Positions 24,145-32,093 of a stretch of DNA of 64,000 nucleotides are shown here, one piece after another; position 1 is the stretch's first letter, and every line of letters starts with the position of its first letter. The stretch is from Streptomyces sp. NBC_00306 (lineage in GTDB: Bacteria; Actinomycetota; Actinomycetes; Streptomycetales; Streptomycetaceae): the NCBI RefSeq assembly GCF_036169555.1, contig NZ_CP108032.1:3906001-3970000 (forward strand), written 5' to 3'. A program made the translations under genes and the position numbers. The notes under the pieces are model-generated. The model made no database searches, was not told where the DNA came from, and worked only from the letters and a program-made list of their open reading frames with translations.

Positions 24145-24641
24145 TGACGGGAGCGGCACCCGATCGCGTACCGACAGGCTCGGACCCGGTACGCGGACCC
24201 TGGGAGGCGCCGATGCGCGCCGCCCTGGCGGAGGCGGAGCGTGCGGCGCTGTCCGGCGATGTGCCGGTCGGCGCCCTCGTGCTGGGCGAGGACGGCACGG
24301 TGCTCTCCGCCGGGCACAACGAACGCGAGCTGACGGGCGATCCGACGGCCCACGCCGAGGTCCTGGCGATCCGCAGGGCCGCCGAGCGCCTCGGCAGCTG
24401 GCGGCTGACCGGCTGCACGCTGGTCGTGACGCTGGAGCCGTGCACCATGTGCGCGGGCGCGATCGTGCAGTCCCGGGTGGACCGGGTGGTCTACGGCGCC
24501 CGGGACGAGAAGGCGGGCGCCGCGGGTTCGCTGTGGGACGTCGTACGGGACAGACGGCTCAACCACCGGCCCGAGGTGGTGCTCGGCGTGCTCGAGCAGG
24601 AGTGCGCGGCGCTCCTGACGGCCTTCTTCCGCGAGCGCTGA
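24144..24641 (+). CDS. tadA: tRNA(Arg)-specific adenosine-34 deaminase
   Basis: The 165-residue zinc deaminase carries HAEVLAIRRAA (zinc His and catalytic Glu, about residue 72) and LEPCTMCAGAIVQSRV (two zinc Cys, about 100-115). TadA converts A34 to inosine in tRNA-Arg(ACG), and such a tRNA gene lies in this window at 48942-49014. GTG at 24144 overlaps the stop of the preceding gene (TAGTG), which implies coupling. Confidence 0.95.
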   Translation: MTGAAPDRVPTGSDPVRGPWEAPMRAALAEAERAALSGDVPVGALVLGEDGTVLSAGHNERELTGDPTAHAEVLAIRRAAERLGSWRLTGCTLVVTLEPCTMCAGAIVQSRVDRVVYGARDEKAGAAGSLWDVVRDRRLNHRPEVVLGVLEQECAALLTAFFRER

Positions 24642-24661
24642 GCAAGGATCCGGATACCGAT

Positions 24662-24690
24662 TTCGGAGCACGGCCCACCTTGGGCTAAGC
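24662..24690 (+). promoter_or_regulatory. Promoter of tRNA-Ser(CGA)
   Basis: TTCGGA (24662-24667), 17 nt, TAAGCT (24685-24690); the tRNA starts 8 nt downstream. Confidence 0.6.
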
Positions 24691-24698
24691 TCTCTCCC

Positions 24699-24783
24699 GG
24701 TAGCGTGTCCGAGCGGCCGAAGGAGCTCGCCTCGAAAGCGAGTGTGGGGAAACTCACCGAGGGTTCAAATCCCTCCGCTACCG
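24699..24783 (+). tRNA. tRNA-Ser (CGA)
   Basis: The 85-nt cloverleaf has acceptor arms GGTAGCG and CGCTACC with discriminator G. The anticodon stem CTCGC/GCGAG holds loop CTCGAAA (anticodon CGA at 24733-24735). A long class II variable arm and the T loop GGTTCAAATCC follow. CCA is not encoded. Confidence 0.97.
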
Positions 24784-24791
24784 CTCTCGGC

Positions 24792-24822
24792 AAAGGGTCC
24801 GGCTCATCGAGCCGGGCCCTTT
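24792..24822 (+). terminator. Terminator of tRNA-Ser
   Basis: 14-bp arms (AAAGGGTCCGGCTC / GAGCCGGGCCCTTT, one G-T) with a 3-nt loop ending in TTT. Confidence 0.9.
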
Positions 24823-24987
24823 CGTCTGTTCCGGGACCACTCGTACGGACCTGTCCCGCGGGCCCGGGACCCCGTCGGCAACCGGCCACGATCACCGGGT
24901 TCTTGGTCCGGAAAGGCTCGGTTAGACTCACGCGACTCCACGAACGGGGGAGGCGCAGGGGCCAGGGGACGCAGGGAGCAAGGGCTG

Positions 24988-25152
24988 ATGGTGCAGACGA
25001 AGAAGATCGCTGTCTATGTCGTCGTCGTCTTCGTGCTCTACACGATCATCACGTCTCCGGAGAAGGCCGCCGACCTGGTCCAGATAGGGTTCGAGGGCAT
25101 TTCGACCGCCGCGCAGGGCGTCGGGGACTTCATGACCGAGCTCGTCAATTAG
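24988..25152 (+). CDS. Small single-pass membrane protein
   Basis: The 54-residue protein has a short basic start (MVQTKK), one transmembrane helix (IAVYVVVVFVLYTIIT, residues 7-22) and an amphipathic tail (EKAADLVQIGFEGISTAAQG). No family name is known to me, but a gene of this size between tRNA-Ser and sigF is usual in Streptomyces. GCAGGGAGCAAGGG upstream of the ATG can serve as ribosome binding site. Confidence 0.72.
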   Translation: MVQTKKIAVYVVVVFVLYTIITSPEKAADLVQIGFEGISTAAQGVGDFMTELVN

Positions 25153-25207
25153 GGTCTGTCGCTGATCCGAACGACAGGCCCCCGGGTCTGTCGGTGGTCC
25201 GAACGAC
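25152..25207. repeat. Two near-identical 24-bp units, period 32
   Basis: GGGTCTGTCGCTGATCCGAA (then CGAC) at 25152-25175 recurs at 25184-25207 with two substitutions. It overlaps the stop of the small membrane protein gene and precedes the Dabb gene. Confidence 0.85.
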
Positions 25208-25225
25208 CGACGCTGGGAGCGCCCC

Positions 25226-25519
25226 TTGATCCGCCATCTGGTCCTGTTCAAGCTCAACGAAGGAGTGGGGCGCGACGAGCCCCGGGTGATCGCCGGCGCG
25301 CAGGCCTTCCGGGAGCTGGACGGGCTCGTGCCCGAGCTGGAGTTCTGGGAGTGCGGCTGGAACATCACCGACCGGCCGATCGCCTACGACTTCGCCATCA
25401 ACTCCGCCGTCGCCGACGGCGATGCGCTGAAGCGGTACATCGAGCATCCGGCCCATCAGGCTGCCGCCGGACAGTGGCGTGAGTTCGCCACCTGGGTGAT
25501 CGCCGACTACGAGTTCTGA
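25226..25519 (+). CDS. Dabb (stress-responsive A/B barrel) family protein
   Basis: The 97-residue protein begins IRHLVLFKLNEG and ends HPAHQAAAGQWREFATWVIADYEF, the first strand and last helix/strand of Dabb ferredoxin-like dimeric proteins. Family members range from stress proteins to small cyclases and dehydratases, and the role here is unknown. The start is TTG at 25226, the only start that keeps the first strand; CTGGGAGCG upstream gives GGGAG as ribosome binding site. Confidence 0.85.
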   Translation: MIRHLVLFKLNEGVGRDEPRVIAGAQAFRELDGLVPELEFWECGWNITDRPIAYDFAINSAVADGDALKRYIEHPAHQAAAGQWREFATWVIADYEF

Positions 25520-25540
25520 ACCACCTGCTTCTCCGGCCCT

Positions 25541-25565
25541 CCGCCCGCTGGGCGGGGGGTTTTTG
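25541..25565 (+). terminator. Intrinsic terminator after the Dabb gene
   Basis: CCGCCC-GCT-GGGCGG hairpin followed by GGGGTTTTT. Confidence 0.85.
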
Positions 25566-25690
25566 AGGTTTAGATCACAACTTGCCGTCAACACGGTGTT
25601 TTCGGGTGCTTGCACACAGTGGACATGTCTTGTGATGCTATGACCGCTTTTGACGGATGAGTTGACCGTAGTTGACCGCAAAGGGGTGGC

Positions 25691-26539
25691 GTGACCGTGC
25701 CGGCCAGTACTGCGCCTCAGGTGTTGCCCCAGAACGAGCGGCCGGACGACCCGCCCGCCACCGCGCGGCCACAGAGCAGGGGCGCCGACACCAGGGCCCT
25801 GACACAGGTGCTCTTCGGTGAGCTCAAGGACCTGGAGCCCGGCACCCCGGAACACTCCCGGGTGCGTGGGGCGCTGATCGAGGCGAACCTCCCGCTGGTG
25901 CGCTACGCCGCCGCCCGCTTCCGCTCCCGCAACGAGCCGATGGAGGACGTCGTCCAGGTCGGCACGATCGGCCTCATCAACGCCATCGACCGCTTCGACC
26001 CGGACCGCGGAGTGCAGTTCCCGACCTTCGCGATGCCCACGGTGGTCGGCGAGATCAAACGTTACTTCCGCGACAACGTACGGACCGTCCATGTGCCGCG
26101 GCGGCTGCACGAGCTGTGGGTCCAGGTCAACGGCGCCACCGAGGACCTGACGACCGCTCACGGCCGCTCCCCGACGACCGCCGAGATCGCCGAGCGGCTG
26201 AAGATCGGCGAGGACGAGGTGCTGGCATGCATCGAGGCCGGCCGTTCGTACCACGCGACCTCGCTGGAGGCGGCGCAGGAGGGTGACGGGCTGCCCGGCC
26301 TGCTGGACCGGCTCGGTTACGAGGACCCCGCCCTCGCGGGCGTCGAACACCGGGATCTCGTACGGCATCTGCTCGTACAACTGCCCGAACGGGAACAGCG
26401 CATCCTGATGCTGCGGTACTACAGCAATCTGACGCAGTCACAGATCAGCCAGGAGCTGGGAGTCTCCCAGATGCATGTGTCAAGACTTCTGGCGCGCAGC
26501 TTCGCCCGATTGCGATCCGCAAACAGGATCGAGGCGTAG
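25691..26539 (+). CDS. sigF: SigB/SigF-type RNA polymerase sigma factor (sigF position)
   Basis: The 282-residue group 3 sigma factor has region 2 (ANLPLVRYAAARFRSRNEP, MEDVVQVGTIGLINAIDRFD), region 3 (PRRLHELWVQVN, about 137-148) and region 4 (LTQSQISQELGVSQMHVSRLLAR, about 248-270), all typical of the SigB/F/G family. It is followed by a close paralogue in tandem. In Streptomyces coelicolor the same neighbourhood (upp, tadA, then two sigma genes) holds sigF, needed for spore maturation, and sigN; the symbol is given on that synteny. The 150-nt upstream region has AACACGGTGTT (25590-25600) and two AGTTGACCG copies (about 25661-25679) as candidate control sites. Confidence 0.85.
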   Translation: MTVPASTAPQVLPQNERPDDPPATARPQSRGADTRALTQVLFGELKDLEPGTPEHSRVRGALIEANLPLVRYAAARFRSRNEPMEDVVQVGTIGLINAIDRFDPDRGVQFPTFAMPTVVGEIKRYFRDNVRTVHVPRRLHELWVQVNGATEDLTTAHGRSPTTAEIAERLKIGEDEVLACIEAGRSYHATSLEAAQEGDGLPGLLDRLGYEDPALAGVEHRDLVRHLLVQLPEREQRILMLRYYSNLTQSQISQELGVSQMHVSRLLARSFARLRSANRIEA

Positions 26540-26628
26540 CCGGAACGGGTATACCCCGGTCGGACGCTTTTCATCGGGCCCACATCCGTACACCCCCTGC
26601 CGCCTGCGGAGTTTGGCCCATTACTTGT

Positions 26629-26663
26629 CGACATGTCACTACAGCGTGTTGCCGACATGTGAC
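26629..26663. promoter_or_regulatory. CGACATGTSAC direct repeat in the sigN upstream region
   Basis: CGACATGTCAC (26629-26639) and CGACATGTGAC (26653-26663) are spaced 24 bp start to start, each holding the palindrome ACATGT. They lie 110-145 nt upstream of the second sigma factor gene. The binding protein is unknown. Confidence 0.5.
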
Positions 26664-26773
26664 ATTCTGCCGGAGACGCGTTTGCCGCAGCCTCGCCGCC
26701 GGTATTTCAGGGGAAGCTGCGTTCCTCCGTTGGTCGCGGCCACCGCGACCGTCCGCGACCTCAAGGGGGTGGC

Positions 26774-27637
26774 ATGTCCGCAGAACAGGGCAGCTCGAAG
26801 GTGCTTACGCTCACAAAGAGCGCTCCCGCACCTGTCACGCCTGACAGCTCGGAGGCCATCGACACTCGCACTCTGTCCCGCTCCCTGTTTCTGCGGCTGC
26901 GCGCACTCGACGCGCAGAACGCCGAGGGCGCGGGCGACACCCCGGAGCGCACCTATGTGCGCGACACCCTCATCGAGCTCAATCTCCCCCTGGTGCGTTA
27001 CGCGGCGGCGCGGTTCCGCTCCCGCAACGAACCGATGGAGGACATCGTCCAGGTCGGGACCATCGGTCTGATCAAGGCGATCGACCGCTTCGACTGCGAA
27101 CGAGGCGTGGAGTTCCCGACGTTCGCCATGCCGACGGTCGTCGGCGAGATCAAGCGCTTCTTCCGCGACACCTCGTGGTCGGTGCGGGTGCCGCGCCGGC
27201 TCCAGGAGCTGCGGCTCGCGCTCACCAAGGCGAGCGACGAGCTGGCGCAGAAGCTGGACCGCTCCCCGACCGTGCCCGAACTCGCGGCCGTGCTCGGGGT
27301 CTCCGAGGAGGACGTGGTCGACGGCCTGGCCGTCGGAAACGCCTACACGGCGTCCTCGCTGGACTCGCCGTCCCCCGAGGACGACGGCGGCGAGGGCTCG
27401 CTGGCGGACCGTCTGGGGTACGAGGACTCGGCGCTCGAGGGCGTGGAGTACCGCGAGTCCCTGAAGCCGCTGCTGGCCAAACTCCCGCCCCGGGAGCGGC
27501 AGATCATCATGCTGCGGTTCTTCGCGAACATGACGCAGTCCCAGATCGGCGAGGAGGTCGGCATCTCGCAGATGCACGTCTCCCGGCTGCTGACCCGCAC
27601 GCTCGCGCAGCTGCGGGAGGGACTGATCTCCGACTGA
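26774..27637 (+). CDS. sigN: SigB/SigF-type RNA polymerase sigma factor (sigN position)
   Basis: The 287-residue protein is a paralogue of the preceding gene, with near-identical region 2 (LPLVRYAAARFRSRNEPMED) and region 4 (MTQSQIGEEVGISQMHVSRL) but a different N-terminus and linker. This suggests a duplicated pair that recognises similar promoters but is controlled differently. No anti-sigma or anti-anti-sigma gene lies beside either gene. The symbol follows synteny with S. coelicolor sigF-sigN. The ATG at 26774 has AGGGGGTGG upstream. Confidence 0.82.
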   Translation: MSAEQGSSKVLTLTKSAPAPVTPDSSEAIDTRTLSRSLFLRLRALDAQNAEGAGDTPERTYVRDTLIELNLPLVRYAAARFRSRNEPMEDIVQVGTIGLIKAIDRFDCERGVEFPTFAMPTVVGEIKRFFRDTSWSVRVPRRLQELRLALTKASDELAQKLDRSPTVPELAAVLGVSEEDVVDGLAVGNAYTASSLDSPSPEDDGGEGSLADRLGYEDSALEGVEYRESLKPLLAKLPPRERQIIMLRFFANMTQSQIGEEVGISQMHVSRLLTRTLAQLREGLISD

Positions 27638-27718
27638 CGTCCGCCGGCCCGGCCCGGTCGCCGATCCGGCGGCTGCGGCCGGGTTCCTTATTGACGGTCC
27701 GTCAGACACACTGACGCG

Positions 27719-28516
27719 ATGCGACGACGTCCCAGAACGGCTCTCGTGGCGGTGGCGCTCTGCCTCGGCGGCACGCTGACAGCGTGCGGCAGCGGCGGCG
27801 ACGACGGATACGCGGCGGTCGGTGCCGCGGGTTCGGGGCCCGAGAGAGGGCCCACGGCCGCGGTTCCGCCGAAGGGTGACGTGATCCTGGTACCGCTGGA
27901 CGGGACCACCGGGCCCGGTGAGCCACCGGGCGCGACACCGCCGAAGGGCGGGCAGCCGTCCGGTACGCCGTCCGCGGGCGGCGACGGAAGTGGCGCGGGC
28001 GGTACGGGAGATGGCCCCGGAAGCTCCAGCGCTTCGGCGGGCGGCACAGGTACTCCGGGTGCTGGAGGTCCGGCCTCCGGCAGTCCGGGCGGGAGCGCCT
28101 CGGGCGGACCGGGCGCTTCGGGAGGATCCGGCGGCACGGACACACCCGGCCGGCCCGGCACACCGCCCGCCGAACCACCCTCGAAGCCCACACCGGAGCC
28201 CCCGCCGGGACCCGCCGTGCTCAGCGTCGGCGAACCGGTGCGCGCGGCACTCGACCGCCGCTGGTGCGAGCAGGTCACCGTGACGTTCCGCAACACCGGC
28301 CGGTCGCCGGTGGCTTCGGGCACGGTCACCTTCGCCACGCACATCATCGGCGCGCTCGGCATCGACTGGGCGACCGTCCGGTCCGCTCAGCCCCTGCCCG
28401 CGCCGATCGCCGCGGGGGCGGCGCGCACACAGGCGTACACCGTGTGTGTGGACGCCTGGCGGGTGCCGCTGGGCATGCACATCGAGACCCAGGACGTCAC
28501 CGCCACCTGGACCTGA
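27719..28516 (+). CDS. Secreted lipoprotein with Gly/Pro/Ser-rich linker
   Basis: The 265-residue protein has a lipoprotein signal (ALVAVALCLGGTLTAC, Cys at residue 23), then a low-complexity Gly/Ser/Pro region (about 30-165). A small C-terminal beta-rich domain follows (about 168-265), with two Cys (RRWCEQVTVTFRNTGRSPV and YTVCVDAWRVP) that could form a disulfide. The C-terminal pattern suggests an Ig-like or CBM-like fold on a stalk. Function is unknown. A 13-bp palindrome TGACGGTCCGTCA (27692-27704) lies 15 nt before the start. Confidence 0.78.
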   Translation: MRRRPRTALVAVALCLGGTLTACGSGGDDGYAAVGAAGSGPERGPTAAVPPKGDVILVPLDGTTGPGEPPGATPPKGGQPSGTPSAGGDGSGAGGTGDGPGSSSASAGGTGTPGAGGPASGSPGGSASGGPGASGGSGGTDTPGRPGTPPAEPPSKPTPEPPPGPAVLSVGEPVRAALDRRWCEQVTVTFRNTGRSPVASGTVTFATHIIGALGIDWATVRSAQPLPAPIAAGAARTQAYTVCVDAWRVPLGMHIETQDVTATWT

Positions 28517-28599
28517 CGGACGCGCGGCCGCGGTGACGTACCGGTGAGGTGCCTCGTACGTTTCCCCGACGTCTTCGGTGACGTGAGGAAGCGGGCGGG

Positions 28600-28818
28600 T
28601 CAGCCCAGGGCGAGCCAGGCCACCGCGCCGAGGATCACGACGGCGGCGATGACGCCGACGATGAGCCCGACGCGCGAACCGGACTGGGCGGTGGCCGCCG
28701 GCTGCCGGGTCTGCGGCGCGCCCTCGTCGACGAACGCGCGGAACATCTGGGTGCTGCCCGCCGGGTCGTAGTTGCCCTCGGGGCCCTGACCTTGGGGAGC
28801 GTGGGGGTTGTGTGCCAT
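28600..28818 (-). CDS. Small tail-anchored membrane protein
   Basis: The 72-residue protein has a disordered N-terminus (MAHNPHAPQGQGPEG and onward) and a C-terminal transmembrane helix (VGLIVGVIAAVVILGAVAWLAL, about 50-71), so it is probably tail-anchored with the N-terminus in the cytoplasm. TAGGGT on the minus strand ends 8 nt before the ATG and no ribosome binding site is seen, so it is likely leaderless. Function is unknown. Confidence 0.72.
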   Translation of the reverse strand: MAHNPHAPQGQGPEGNYDPAGSTQMFRAFVDEGAPQTRQPAATAQSGSRVGLIVGVIAAVVILGAVAWLALG

Positions 28819-28950
28819 GGGGCAGGACCCTAGCGAACGCAGGTGTCCTGCCCAACCCCGGGCGAGCGACGGACCGCTCCCCGGGTGCGCCATGACCGGG
28901 CGCATGCGAAGCCTTTTGAGTTCCTTTACTACTGCAAGCCCCGCTTTCGT

Positions 28951-28993
28951 TTGCCTTCAGCAACCAATAACTTCTATGGTTGCCCTAAGCAAC
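28951..28993 (+). promoter_or_regulatory. Two TTGC-N5-GCAA operators of the MarR locus
   Basis: TTGCCTTCAGCAA (28951-28963) and GTTGCCCTAAGCAAC (28979-28993) are palindromes with the same half-site and a 5-nt spacer, 29 bp apart. The second lies 23 bp before the marR start. The size and spacing fit MarR dimers. Confidence 0.8.
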
Positions 28994-29016
28994 AAGATGT
29001 CGGGAGGGGTACGGCC

Positions 29017-29487
29017 ATGGCCGCACAGAGTCAGTACGCGGAACTGGCCCGGCAGCTCAGTGCCATCGGCGCGATCAAGCGCGGACTGGCACGGATGCTC
29101 CCCGCCGAGTGCCCGTCCGGCACGGCCGCCGTACTGACCCTGCTGGACCGGCACGGCGAGATGCGGATGAGCCGGCTGGCCGAGCTGCTGGCCGTCGACA
29201 TGTCGGTGACCAGCCGGCATGTGGCCCATGCGGCGGAACGCGGATGGATCGAGCGCTCCCCCGACCCGGGCGACCGGCGCTCCCGCATCCTCCGGCTGAC
29301 CCCCGCGGGGCTGGACATGCTCGACGAGCTCGCCCGGCGGACGACGGACATGTTCGCCCACAACCTCGAGGACTGGTCCGACGACGACGTCGGACAGCTG
29401 ATCGTGATGCTGGCGCGCCTGCGCGACTCCTTCGGAGACTGCCGGGCGCGCCACCACGACGAGCCGCACTCCCGTACATCCGTGTGA
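29017..29487 (+). CDS. MarR-family regulator of the MFS-YceI locus
   Basis: The 156-residue protein has the winged helix-turn-helix (MRMSRLAELLAVDMSVTSRHVAHAAERG over residues about 48-75; wing SPDPGDRRSRILRLT about 80-94) and flanking dimerisation helices. It is 23 nt upstream of an MFS exporter gene on the same strand, a usual MarR-exporter operon. Two TTGC-N5-GCAA palindromes lie in its promoter region, so autorepression relieved by a ligand (probably the exported compound) is likely. GGGAGGGG precedes the ATG. Confidence 0.92.
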   Translation: MAAQSQYAELARQLSAIGAIKRGLARMLPAECPSGTAAVLTLLDRHGEMRMSRLAELLAVDMSVTSRHVAHAAERGWIERSPDPGDRRSRILRLTPAGLDMLDELARRTTDMFAHNLEDWSDDDVGQLIVMLARLRDSFGDCRARHHDEPHSRTSV

Positions 29488-29510
29488 CAAGACGTAAGAA
29501 AAGGAACTTC

Positions 29511-31982
29511 ATGGCTACGACCACACCGTCCGGTGTGCGGGGCGGCCACGCCAAGCACGGCGCTCAACCCGCCGGCGACGGCACGCCGATGACCCACCGG
29601 CAGATCATGGAAGCGCTGTCCGGGCTGCTGCTCGGCATGTTCGTCGCCATCCTGTCGTCCACCATCGTCTCCAACGCCCTGCCCGAGATCATCACGGACC
29701 TCGGCGGCGGCCAGAGCGCCTACACCTGGGTGGTCACGGCCGCACTGCTGTCGATGACCGCGACCACCCCGCTGTGGGGCAAGCTCGCGGACCTCTTCAG
29801 CAAGAAGCTGCTGGTCCAGATAGCGCTCGTCATCTACATGGCGGGCTCGGTGGTCGCCGGCCTCTCGCAGAACACCAGCATGCTCATCGCGTGCCGCGTC
29901 GTGCAGGGCATCGGCGTCGGTGGCCTGACGGCACTCGCGCAGATCATCATGGCCGCCATGATCGCCCCGCGTGAGCGGGGCCGGTACAGCGGTTACCTCG
30001 GCGCGACGTTCGCTGTCGCAACCGTCGGCGGTCCTCTGCTCGGCGGCATCATCACCGACACCGAGTGGCTCGGCTGGCGCTGGTGCTTCTACGTCGGTGT
30101 GCCCTTCGCGATCATCGCGCTGATCGTGCTCCAGAAGACGCTGAAGCTGCCGGTCGTGAAGCGCCAGGTCAAGGTCGACTGGGCGGGTGCCCTCTTCATC
30201 AGCGCCGCGGTCTCGCTGCTGCTGGTCTGGGTGACCTTCGCCGGTGACAAGTACGACTGGATCTCATGGCAGACCTACGCCATGGTCGGCGGCTCGATCG
30301 CCCTCGGGCTGCTCTTCCTGCTCATCGAGTCCAGGGCGAGCGAGCCGATCATCCCGCTGCGGCTGTTCCGCAACCGCACGATCACGCTGGCCTCGCTGGC
30401 CTCGCTCTTCGTCGGTGTCGCGATGTTCGCCGGCACCGTGTTCTTCAGCCAGTACTTCCAACTGGCACGCGACAAGTCGCCGACGATGTCCGGCGTGATG
30501 ACCATTCCGATGATCGCCGGTCTGTTCGTCTCCTCCACGGTCTCGGGCCAGGTCATCACCAAGACGGGCCGCTGGAAGGCCTGGCTGGTCGGCGGCGGTG
30601 TGCTCGTGACCGGCGGCCTCGGTCTGCTCGGCACGATCCGGTACGACACGGAGTACTGGCACATCGCGATCTTCATGGCCGTCATGGGCCTCGGTCTCGG
30701 CATGATGATGCAGAACCTGGTGCTCTGCACGCAGAACCAGGTCGCGCCCGAGGACCTCGGCTCCGCCTCCTCCGTCGTCACCTTCTTCCGCTCGCTGGGC
30801 GGTGCGATCGGCGTCTCCGCGCTGGGCGCGGTGCTCGCCAACCGGGTCACGCACTACGTCAAGGACGGACTCGCCGAACTCGGTCCGCAGGGCGCGGCGC
30901 TGGGCCACGGCGGCACGGCCGGCGGGGGCATCCCCGACCTGGACACGCTGCCCGGCCCGATCCGTACGGTGATGGAGACCGCGTACGGACACGGCATCGC
31001 CGACATCTTCCTGTTCTCGGCGCCCTTCGCCCTGCTGGCCTTCCTCGTGACCCTGTTCATCAAGGAGGTCGCACTGAAGAGCCACGCGTCGTCGGAGTCC
31101 TCCGAGCCGGCGATGTCCCCGGCGCCCGCGGCGTCCGTGGAGGCATCGGTCGGCGCACCCGCTGCCGCCCTGTCCCTGGCGGCCGACGCCCCGGTCGCGG
31201 TCGTCGCCGCCCCGGTCGGCCCGTCCGTGCACGGTGTGGTGCGCGGCAACGAGGGTGCGGCGGTGCCGCAGGCAGCCGTCACCCTGATCTCGCCGGCCGG
31301 CCGCCAGCTCGGCCGCTCGGTCTCCCAGCACGACGGCAGCTACGCACTGGACGCTCCCGGCGCCGGTTCGTACGTCCTGATCGCCTCCGCCGACGGCTTC
31401 CAGCCGCAGGCCTCCACGGTGGTCGTCGGTGACGACCCGGTGGCGTTCGACATCCTGCTCTCGGGCACGAGCGGACTCGCCGGCATCGTGCGGGCCGCCG
31501 ACAGCGGCCTGCCGGTCGACGGCGCGATGGTCATCGTCACGGACGTCCGCGGCGATGTGCTGGGCACCGGAAAGACCACCGTGCAGGGCGACTTCGCCTT
31601 CGCGGAGCTCGTACCGGGTGCGGTGACCGTCGCCGTGAACGCCACCGGCTTCCGGCCGCTGGCCCTCCCCGTGGAGATCGGCGGCCAGGGCGTGACCCGG
31701 GTCGAGGCCGTCCTCCAGGCAGGGGCGCTCGTCCGCGGAACCGTCCGCGGCGGCCCGGACCGCCGGCCGCTGGCCGACGCACGGGTCACCCTGGTCGACG
31801 CCGCCGGCAACGTGGCCGCCACCTCGACGACCGGGGACGACGGGGCGTACGCCTTCGCCGACCTGGACGCGGGGGAGTACACGGTCATCGCGACCGGCTA
31901 TCCGCCGGTGGCCGGAGCGCTGAGCGTGGCCGGCGGCGGGGTCGACGGCCACGACATCGAACTCGCCCACCCGGGCGAGTAG
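29511..31982 (+). CDS. MFS (DHA2) exporter fused to three carboxypeptidase-regulatory-like domains
   Basis: This 823-residue protein has a 14-TM drug exporter part (about residues 27-525: SGLLLGMFVAILSSTIVSNA in helix 1, PLWGKLADLFSKK motif A). A linker of about 40 residues rich in Ala, Ser and Pro follows, then three tandem transthyretin/Cna-B-like (CarboxypepD_reg) domains at about 569-652, 653-738 and 739-823. Each has a VxGxV..G.PV.gA.V.v strand, a DG.Y/F.f turn and a Y.v.a.GF/Y end. With 14 helices and a positively charged end of the last helix, the tail should be in the cytoplasm, although such domains are usually extracellular. The next gene carries the same domain type. The substrate is unknown. 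Confidence 0.9.
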   Translation: MATTTPSGVRGGHAKHGAQPAGDGTPMTHRQIMEALSGLLLGMFVAILSSTIVSNALPEIITDLGGGQSAYTWVVTAALLSMTATTPLWGKLADLFSKKLLVQIALVIYMAGSVVAGLSQNTSMLIACRVVQGIGVGGLTALAQIIMAAMIAPRERGRYSGYLGATFAVATVGGPLLGGIITDTEWLGWRWCFYVGVPFAIIALIVLQKTLKLPVVKRQVKVDWAGALFISAAVSLLLVWVTFAGDKYDWISWQTYAMVGGSIALGLLFLLIESRASEPIIPLRLFRNRTITLASLASLFVGVAMFAGTVFFSQYFQLARDKSPTMSGVMTIPMIAGLFVSSTVSGQVITKTGRWKAWLVGGGVLVTGGLGLLGTIRYDTEYWHIAIFMAVMGLGLGMMMQNLVLCTQNQVAPEDLGSASSVVTFFRSLGGAIGVSALGAVLANRVTHYVKDGLAELGPQGAALGHGGTAGGGIPDLDTLPGPIRTVMETAYGHGIADIFLFSAPFALLAFLVTLFIKEVALKSHASSESSEPAMSPAPAASVEASVGAPAAALSLAADAPVAVVAAPVGPSVHGVVRGNEGAAVPQAAVTLISPAGRQLGRSVSQHDGSYALDAPGAGSYVLIASADGFQPQASTVVVGDDPVAFDILLSGTSGLAGIVRAADSGLPVDGAMVIVTDVRGDVLGTGKTTVQGDFAFAELVPGAVTVAVNATGFRPLALPVEIGGQGVTRVEAVLQAGALVRGTVRGGPDRRPLADARVTLVDAAGNVAATSTTGDDGAYAFADLDAGEYTVIATGYPPVAGALSVAGGGVDGHDIELAHPGE

Positions 31983-32030
31983 TTCGGACCCCCGGGCAGC
32001 TGCGCTCTGTAGCGGAAGCGCGCGCCCGGG

Positions 32031-32075
32031 GCCGGGGCGGCAGGCAGGGGACGGCCTGCCGCCCCGGCAATTTTT
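32031..32075 (+). terminator. Intercistronic hairpin with T run between the MFS and YceI genes
   Basis: Perfect 15-bp arms (GCCGGGGCGGCAGGC and complement), an 8-nt loop, then AATTTTT. It looks like a full intrinsic terminator, yet the yceI-like gene starts 18 nt later and no separate promoter is seen, so it may set a lower level of the second protein. Confidence 0.85.
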
Positions 32076-32093
32076 CGCAAGGAGAGAAACGGG

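Noticed and set aside
26540..26560. SigB-type promoter (GGGTAT) for sigN
   Set aside because: GGGTAT is present at about 26547, but no GTTT-like -35 box lies 14-16 nt upstream.
26639..28963. 774-residue minus-strand open frame opposite sigN and the lipoprotein gene
   Set aside because: No domain; antisense to a well-supported sigma factor gene.
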